Positions 60,410-64,000 of a DNA stretch of 64,000 nt are shown one piece after another (within the stretch, counting starts at the first letter, position 1; the number at the start of each line of letters is the position of its first letter). The stretch is from DASSNR01 sp036278935 (GTDB lineage: Bacteria; Gemmatimonadota; Gemmatimonadetes; Gemmatimonadales; Gemmatimonadaceae): positions 1 to 64,000 of the forward strand of contig DASUKA010000088.1 of NCBI GenBank assembly GCA_036278935.1. Direction: 5' to 3'. Both the position numbers and the translations under genes were made by a program. Below the pieces are notes generated by a model. That model ran no database searches, was not told the DNA's origin, and saw only the letters and a list, made by a program, of their open reading frames with translations.

Positions 60410-62124
60410 CATCACGTCTTCGCCAACTCTCGAGCGAGCTGCGCGCGCTCGAGGACACGCTCCGCCAGGGCGGCGGCGCCCGCAAGATCGAACGGCAACA
60501 CGCGCAAGGCAAGCTCACGGCGCGTGAGCGCATCGCGGGGTTGTGCGATCCAGGTACGCGCTGGCTCGAGGTCGGCCTCCTGGTAGCGCATGATCAGTAC
60601 GACGGGCAGGCGCCGGCCGCCGGAGTAGTGACGGGTGTCGGGCTGGTTCATGCGCGCGAGGTCGTGATCGTCGCCAACGATGCGACCGTGAAGGCCGGCT
60701 CGTGGTGGCCGGAGACCATCCGGAAGATGCTGCGCGCGCAGGAGATCGCGATGCGCTGTCGCATCCCGATCATCTACCTCGTGGACTCGTCCGGGGTGAA
60801 TCTCCCATACCAGGGCGGAGTTTTCCCGGGGCAGTATGGGGCCAGCCGGATCTTCTACTACAACTCCATCATGCGGCGCTACCTGCGCACTCCGCAGCTT
60901 GCCGCCGTCATGGGCCCATGCATTGCGGGGGGCGCGTATCTGCCGGCGCTCTCCGACGTGATCCTGATGGTTGAGGGCACGTCGTTCATGGGCCTTGGCG
61001 GTCCGAACCTGGTGAAGGGGGCGACGGGGCAGGTGGTGGACGCGGAGACGCTGGGCGGCGCGTTGACGCATACTGGAATCAGCGGCGTGGCGCATTACGT
61101 GGTGAAGGACGATGCGGCCTGCCTGGCGAAGCTGCGCGATCTGGTGGCGCGGCTGCCTGACGACTCGCGTGCGCGGGCGGCTGGCGCGGCGCGGGGGGCC
61201 CCCCCCGAACACCACGATACCCCCTCGGCGGCCGACATGCATCATCCATCCGCCGCCCCCGCCATCACTGCACCGCCCGCCGAGGGCTCGTCCGCAGGCG
61301 CCCGCGAGCAACCAGAGTCGCTCTACGACCTCCTCCCCACCGACCATCGTATGTCCTACGACATGCACGCCGTCCTGCGCGCTGTGGTCGATGGCGGGGT
61401 GATCGACGAATTCCAGGAGCCGCTCGCGCGCGAGATGCTCTGCGGTGACGCCGCCATCGAGGGCATCCCCGTGGGGGTGATCGCGAACCAGCGCGGACTC
61501 ATCAAGGGGCGCGCCGGCGAGCGGCCGCGCTTTGGCGGCATTGTGTACGCGGAGAGCGCGGAGAAGGTCGCCTATTTCATCGACCGCTGCGATCGCCAGG
61601 GGACGCCGATCCTCTTCGTGCAGGACGTCTCCGGCTTCATGGTCGGGCCCGACGCGGAGCACGCTGGGATCATTCGCGCCGGGGCACGGTTCGTGGAGGC
61701 CATGGCCACCGCCCTCGTCCCGAAAATCGTCCTCACCGTGAACCACGCATCCGGAGCGGGCTACTACGCGATGGCGGGTCAGGGATTCGATCCGGATTTC
61801 ATCTTCAGCTGGCCGACGGGACGCATGGGCGTCATGGAAGGCGAAGCCGCGGTGCAAGCGGTGCACGGTCCGGCGCTCGAAGCGGCACGCTCGGCGGGCA
61901 CGCAGCCGGCACCCGCGGTGCTCGAGGCCGTCGAGGCGATGCGCGCCGACTACGAGCACCAGCTCGATGCGCGGTATGCCGGGGCACGTGGCTACATCGA
62001 CGCGATCGTCTACCCGGAAGAGACGCGCGAAGTGCTGGCCATGGCGCTGCGAGCCTCGCTCCATAATCCGGGCCCACACCTCGGCCCGTTCGTGCTGCCA
62101 CCACATCTGGGAGAGACACCGTGA
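60376..62124 (+). CDS. Acyl-CoA carboxylase carboxyltransferase (beta) subunit
   Basis: A 582-residue biotin-dependent carboxyltransferase of the propionyl-/methylcrotonyl-/geranyl-CoA type. The N-terminal crotonase half has KIERQHAQGKLTARERI, CIAGGAYLPALSD and GGPNLVKGATG; the C-terminal half has FGGIVYAESAEKVAYFID, VQDVSGFMVG and ASGAGYYAMAG. The linker between halves (about 265-315) is enlarged and low-complexity, encoded by a G6C8 tract and Ala/Pro/His-rich sequence. Biotin carboxylase and biotin carrier subunits are not in the window. Neighbouring AtuA and hydratase genes suggest a branched or terpenoid acyl-CoA substrate; which one is open. Confidence 0.85.
   Translation: MVRRTTAAARVTSRLRQLSSELRALEDTLRQGGGARKIERQHAQGKLTARERIAGLCDPGTRWLEVGLLVAHDQYDGQAPAAGVVTGVGLVHAREVVIVANDATVKAGSWWPETIRKMLRAQEIAMRCRIPIIYLVDSSGVNLPYQGGVFPGQYGASRIFYYNSIMRRYLRTPQLAAVMGPCIAGGAYLPALSDVILMVEGTSFMGLGGPNLVKGATGQVVDAETLGGALTHTGISGVAHYVVKDDAACLAKLRDLVARLPDDSRARAAGAARGAPPEHHDTPSAADMHHPSAAPAITAPPAEGSSAGAREQPESLYDLLPTDHRMSYDMHAVLRAVVDGGVIDEFQEPLAREMLCGDAAIEGIPVGVIANQRGLIKGRAGERPRFGGIVYAESAEKVAYFIDRCDRQGTPILFVQDVSGFMVGPDAEHAGIIRAGARFVEAMATALVPKIVLTVNHASGAGYYAMAGQGFDPDFIFSWPTGRMGVMEGEAAVQAVHGPALEAARSAGTQPAPAVLEAVEAMRADYEHQLDARYAGARGYIDAIVYPEETREVLAMALRASLHNPGPHLGPFVLPPHLGETP
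61193..61206. repeat. Homopolymer G6C8 tract inside the carboxyltransferase gene
   Basis: Six G followed by eight C within the linker-encoding part. Such tracts are prone to slippage and could produce frame changes in a subpopulation or sequencing errors. The frame as given is open. Confidence 0.8.
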
Positions 62125-63569
62125 GTCGCGTAGTTCGTGTCGCGTCCGGGCAGGGCTTCTGGGGAGACTGGCTGGAGGCGCCGCGCCGCCAGGTCGATGG
62201 CGGTCCCATCGATTACCTCATGCTGGACTACCTGGCCGAAGTGACGATGTCGATTCTGCAGAAGCAGAAAGAGCGCGATCCATCGATGGGGTACGCGCGG
62301 GACTTCATCGGCGCGATGGAAAGCGTCTTTCCGGCCCTCGTCCAGCGCGGCGTGCGCGTGGTGGCGAACGCCGGAGGCGTGAATCCCCCTGCATGTGCGG
62401 CCGCGGTGCGCGCGGCGGCGGACCGCGCCGGTGTTGCCGGGAAGCTCCGTGTGGGTGTGGTGACGGGTGATGACCTGCTCCCGCGGCTTGACGCGCTCAT
62501 CGCCGGCGGACACCCGCTCGCCAACATGGAGACCGGCGAGCCGCTCGAGAGCGTTCGCGCGCGTGTGCTGTCGGCCAATGCTTACCTCGGGGCCCTCCCG
62601 ATCGTGCAGGCGCTGGCGCAGGACGCGAACATCGTCATTACGGGGCGATCCACCGACACCGCACTCACTATGGCGCCGCTGCTCCATGAATTTCACTGGG
62701 GCATGGATGACTGGAACCGGCTGGCCGCTGGCATCGTCGCGGGCCACATAATCGAGTGCGGCGCGCAGTGCTCGGGCGGGAACTGCCTCTACGACTGGCG
62801 CACCATCCCCGATCTCGCGAACATCGGCTACCCCATCATCGAGGCATCGCCGGATGGCACCTTTGTCGTCACCAAGCACTCTGGCACCGGGGGACGGATC
62901 GACATCCACTCGGTCACCGAGCAGCTCGTGTACGAGATGGGCGACCCGCACGATTACATCACCCCGGACGTGATCGCCGACTTCACAACCATCCATCTCG
63001 AGGACGCGGGCACGGACCGGGTGCGCGTCTCGGGGATTACGGGGCGGCCGCCCACCGACAAGCTCAAGGTGTCCATCGCGTATCGCTCCGGCTACAAGGC
63101 GTTGGGCACGCTCGTCTACGCGTGGCCGGACGCCCTGGAGAAGGCGGAGCTTGCCGATCGCGTGCTGCGGGAGCGTCTCGATCGGCTGGGATTGCACTTC
63201 GACGCCATCCACACGGAATTCCTTGGTGCATCGGCCACGCATGGCCCGCTGGCCATGCCAGAGGCCGACGCGGCATCGCACGGTGGCATGCCAGCGGAGC
63301 GTCAGCCGGCGCGCGCGGGGGGATCGCGCCAGTACACGGAGCGACAGCGTGACATCCCCGAGGTGCAGCTTCGCATCGGGGTCCGGGGCAGCGACCGCGC
63401 GGCCGTCGAGCGCTTCACGCGCGAGATCGCGCCGTTGGTGCTGAATGGACCGCCGAGCGTAACCGGCTTTGCCGGAGGCCGCCCGAAGGTCGAAGAGGTG
63501 GTGGCCTACTGGCCCGCGCTCATCGACAAGCGCGTCGTTTCGCCGTGCGTCACCATGGAGGATGCATGA
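62121..63569 (+). CDS. AtuA family protein (DUF1446), main domain
   Basis: A 482-residue protein of the AtuA (acyclic terpene utilisation) family, whose biochemical role is not established. Features: VRVASGQGFWGDW start, LMLDYLAEVTMSILQKQ, VVANAGGVNPPAC, GRSTDTALTMAPLLHEF, GAQCSGGNC and KHSGTGGRIDIHSV. Full-length AtuA carries an extra C-terminal domain; here that domain is the next gene. GTG 62121 overlaps the carboxylase stop (GTGA). Confidence 0.85.
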   Translation: MSRVVRVASGQGFWGDWLEAPRRQVDGGPIDYLMLDYLAEVTMSILQKQKERDPSMGYARDFIGAMESVFPALVQRGVRVVANAGGVNPPACAAAVRAAADRAGVAGKLRVGVVTGDDLLPRLDALIAGGHPLANMETGEPLESVRARVLSANAYLGALPIVQALAQDANIVITGRSTDTALTMAPLLHEFHWGMDDWNRLAAGIVAGHIIECGAQCSGGNCLYDWRTIPDLANIGYPIIEASPDGTFVVTKHSGTGGRIDIHSVTEQLVYEMGDPHDYITPDVIADFTTIHLEDAGTDRVRVSGITGRPPTDKLKVSIAYRSGYKALGTLVYAWPDALEKAELADRVLRERLDRLGLHFDAIHTEFLGASATHGPLAMPEADAASHGGMPAERQPARAGGSRQYTERQRDIPEVQLRIGVRGSDRAAVERFTREIAPLVLNGPPSVTGFAGGRPKVEEVVAYWPALIDKRVVSPCVTMEDA

Positions 63570-63919
63570 AGGTCCGGCTGCTGGACATCGCACACGCCCG
63601 CTCCGGCGATAAGGGCGATACGGCGAATGTCGGCGTGATTGCGCTGCGGCCCGAGTGGTACCCGGTGCTGCAGCTCTTTCTGACCCGGCAGCGTGTGGCC
63701 GATCACTTTCGCGGGCTCATCACGGGCGGCGTGGAGCGGTACGAGCTGCCGAACCTCGGCGCCGTGAATTTCCTGCTGCACGGCGCGTTGGGCGGCGGTG
63801 GCACGCTCTCGCTCAAGACGGACGCGCAGGGGAAGGTCTTTTCCACGGCGCTGCTTCGGCTGGTGCTCGATGTCCCGGATGACATGGCCAGGCAGTACAA
63901 CCTTCCGGCGGCTGCATGA
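63566..63919 (+). CDS. AtuA-associated small protein (C-terminal AtuA-like domain)
   Basis: A 117-residue protein corresponding to the C-terminal part of longer AtuA proteins, with the motif IAHARSGDKGDTANVGV at 8-24 and NFLLHGALGGGGTLSL. It overlaps AtuA by ATGA with its own Met start, so this is a true two-gene form rather than a frameshift. It is likely a subunit of the same enzyme; its function is unknown. Confidence 0.82.
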   Translation: MKVRLLDIAHARSGDKGDTANVGVIALRPEWYPVLQLFLTRQRVADHFRGLITGGVERYELPNLGAVNFLLHGALGGGGTLSLKTDAQGKVFSTALLRLVLDVPDDMARQYNLPAAA

Positions 63920-64000
63920 CGCGCGTACGCGCTGAGCGGACGGGCGCCATCGGCCGCATCACGCTCGCGCGTCCGGAGAAGAAGAACGCGCTGGACGAGC
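63916..64000 (+). CDS. Enoyl-CoA hydratase/isomerase family protein, N-terminus (truncated by window edge)
   Basis: Only 28 residues are visible. After ATG 63916 (overlapping the previous stop) comes an initial strand and ITLARPEKKNALDE, the classic N-terminal crotonase pattern. Position after AtuA and the carboxylase suggests a hydratase of the same acyl-CoA pathway. Confidence 0.75.
   Translation, partial: MTRVRAERTGAIGRITLARPEKKNALDE

Noticed and set aside
62010..63593. A 527-codon minus-strand frame opposite the AtuA gene
   Set aside because: The plus-strand AtuA product has family motifs and coupled neighbours; the antisense product has none.
62121..63919. AtuA split by a frameshift
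   Set aside because: The second gene has its own Met in a clean ATGA overlap, and both products look complete, so a true two-gene arrangement is more likely.

Overview
The window is about 64 kb of dense, high-GC bacterial chromosome (estimated by eye in the mid-60s percent). Almost every gene overlaps its neighbour by 1, 4 or about 20 bases, and GTG starts are frequent. Gene content and order suggest a Gemmatimonadota-like bacterium: an archaeal-type ProRS beside HisRS, PurS/PurQ/PurL instead of a long PurL, an Fe-S-type PurF, HEAT and HD-GYP genes inside the trp operon, and a PhoH / 7TM-HD / YbeY / CorC block. This taxonomic guess is inference; no 16S gene is present. I see no insertion sequence, prophage, integrase or CRISPR array.

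Layout. Positions 2-6863 (+): end of folC, hisS, proS, lysA, a YfcE-type phosphodiesterase and guaA. 6985-7787 (-): a PTS IIA(Ntr)-like protein and a zinc-ribbon coiled-coil protein. 7925-11593 (+): dusB, larB and a membrane GAF-GGDEF diguanylate cyclase. 11677-12031: tmRNA (ssrA) with tag ANSNLALAA, followed by a 40-bp perfect palindrome. 12191-15159 (+): a DUF72 protein, a nucleotidyltransferase and a calcineurin-like phosphoesterase whose 3' end overlaps the convergent ppdK gene. 15078-17762 (-): ppdK. 18008-29547 (-): an eleven-gene operon truA - transaldolase-like - htrA - purB - purC - psd - pssA - purS - purQ - purL - purF.

29662-39363 (+): a GAF-domain protein, then trpD, (lexA on the other strand), trpC, trpF, trpB, a HEAT-repeat protein, an HD-GYP protein and trpA. 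39373-40815 (-): an NFACT (RqcH-like) protein. 40879-44753 (+): folK, panB, panC, a degenerate GlmU-like protein, a YqeK-like HD protein and a LytR_C protein, converging on rlmN (-). 46016-59815 (+): a very compact run: second PTS IIA, VanZ-like, aspS, phoH, 7TM-HD, ybeY, two CBS membrane proteins, UbiB-type kinase, meaB, the large subunit of a B12 acyl-CoA mutase and a methyltransferase. 59996-64000 (+): the mutase B12 subunit, an acyl-CoA carboxylase beta subunit, an AtuA-family protein, its small partner and the start of an enoyl-CoA hydratase; together these look like a branched-chain or terpenoid acyl-CoA pathway.

Most notable. (1) The HEAT and HD-GYP proteins inside the trp operon appear to share a homologous N-terminal domain, so they may form an undescribed signalling pair. 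(2) The transaldolase-like protein lacks the Schiff-base lysine and other catalytic residues. (3) The mutase carries the diagnostic residues of isobutyryl-CoA mutase, not methylmalonyl-CoA mutase. (4) Several intergenic promoters share TTGACA-like / TAnnTT boxes, and those of truA and dusB predict leaderless or near-leaderless transcripts. (5) A shortened GlmU-like protein has lost its nucleotide-binding loop and acetyltransferase domain.
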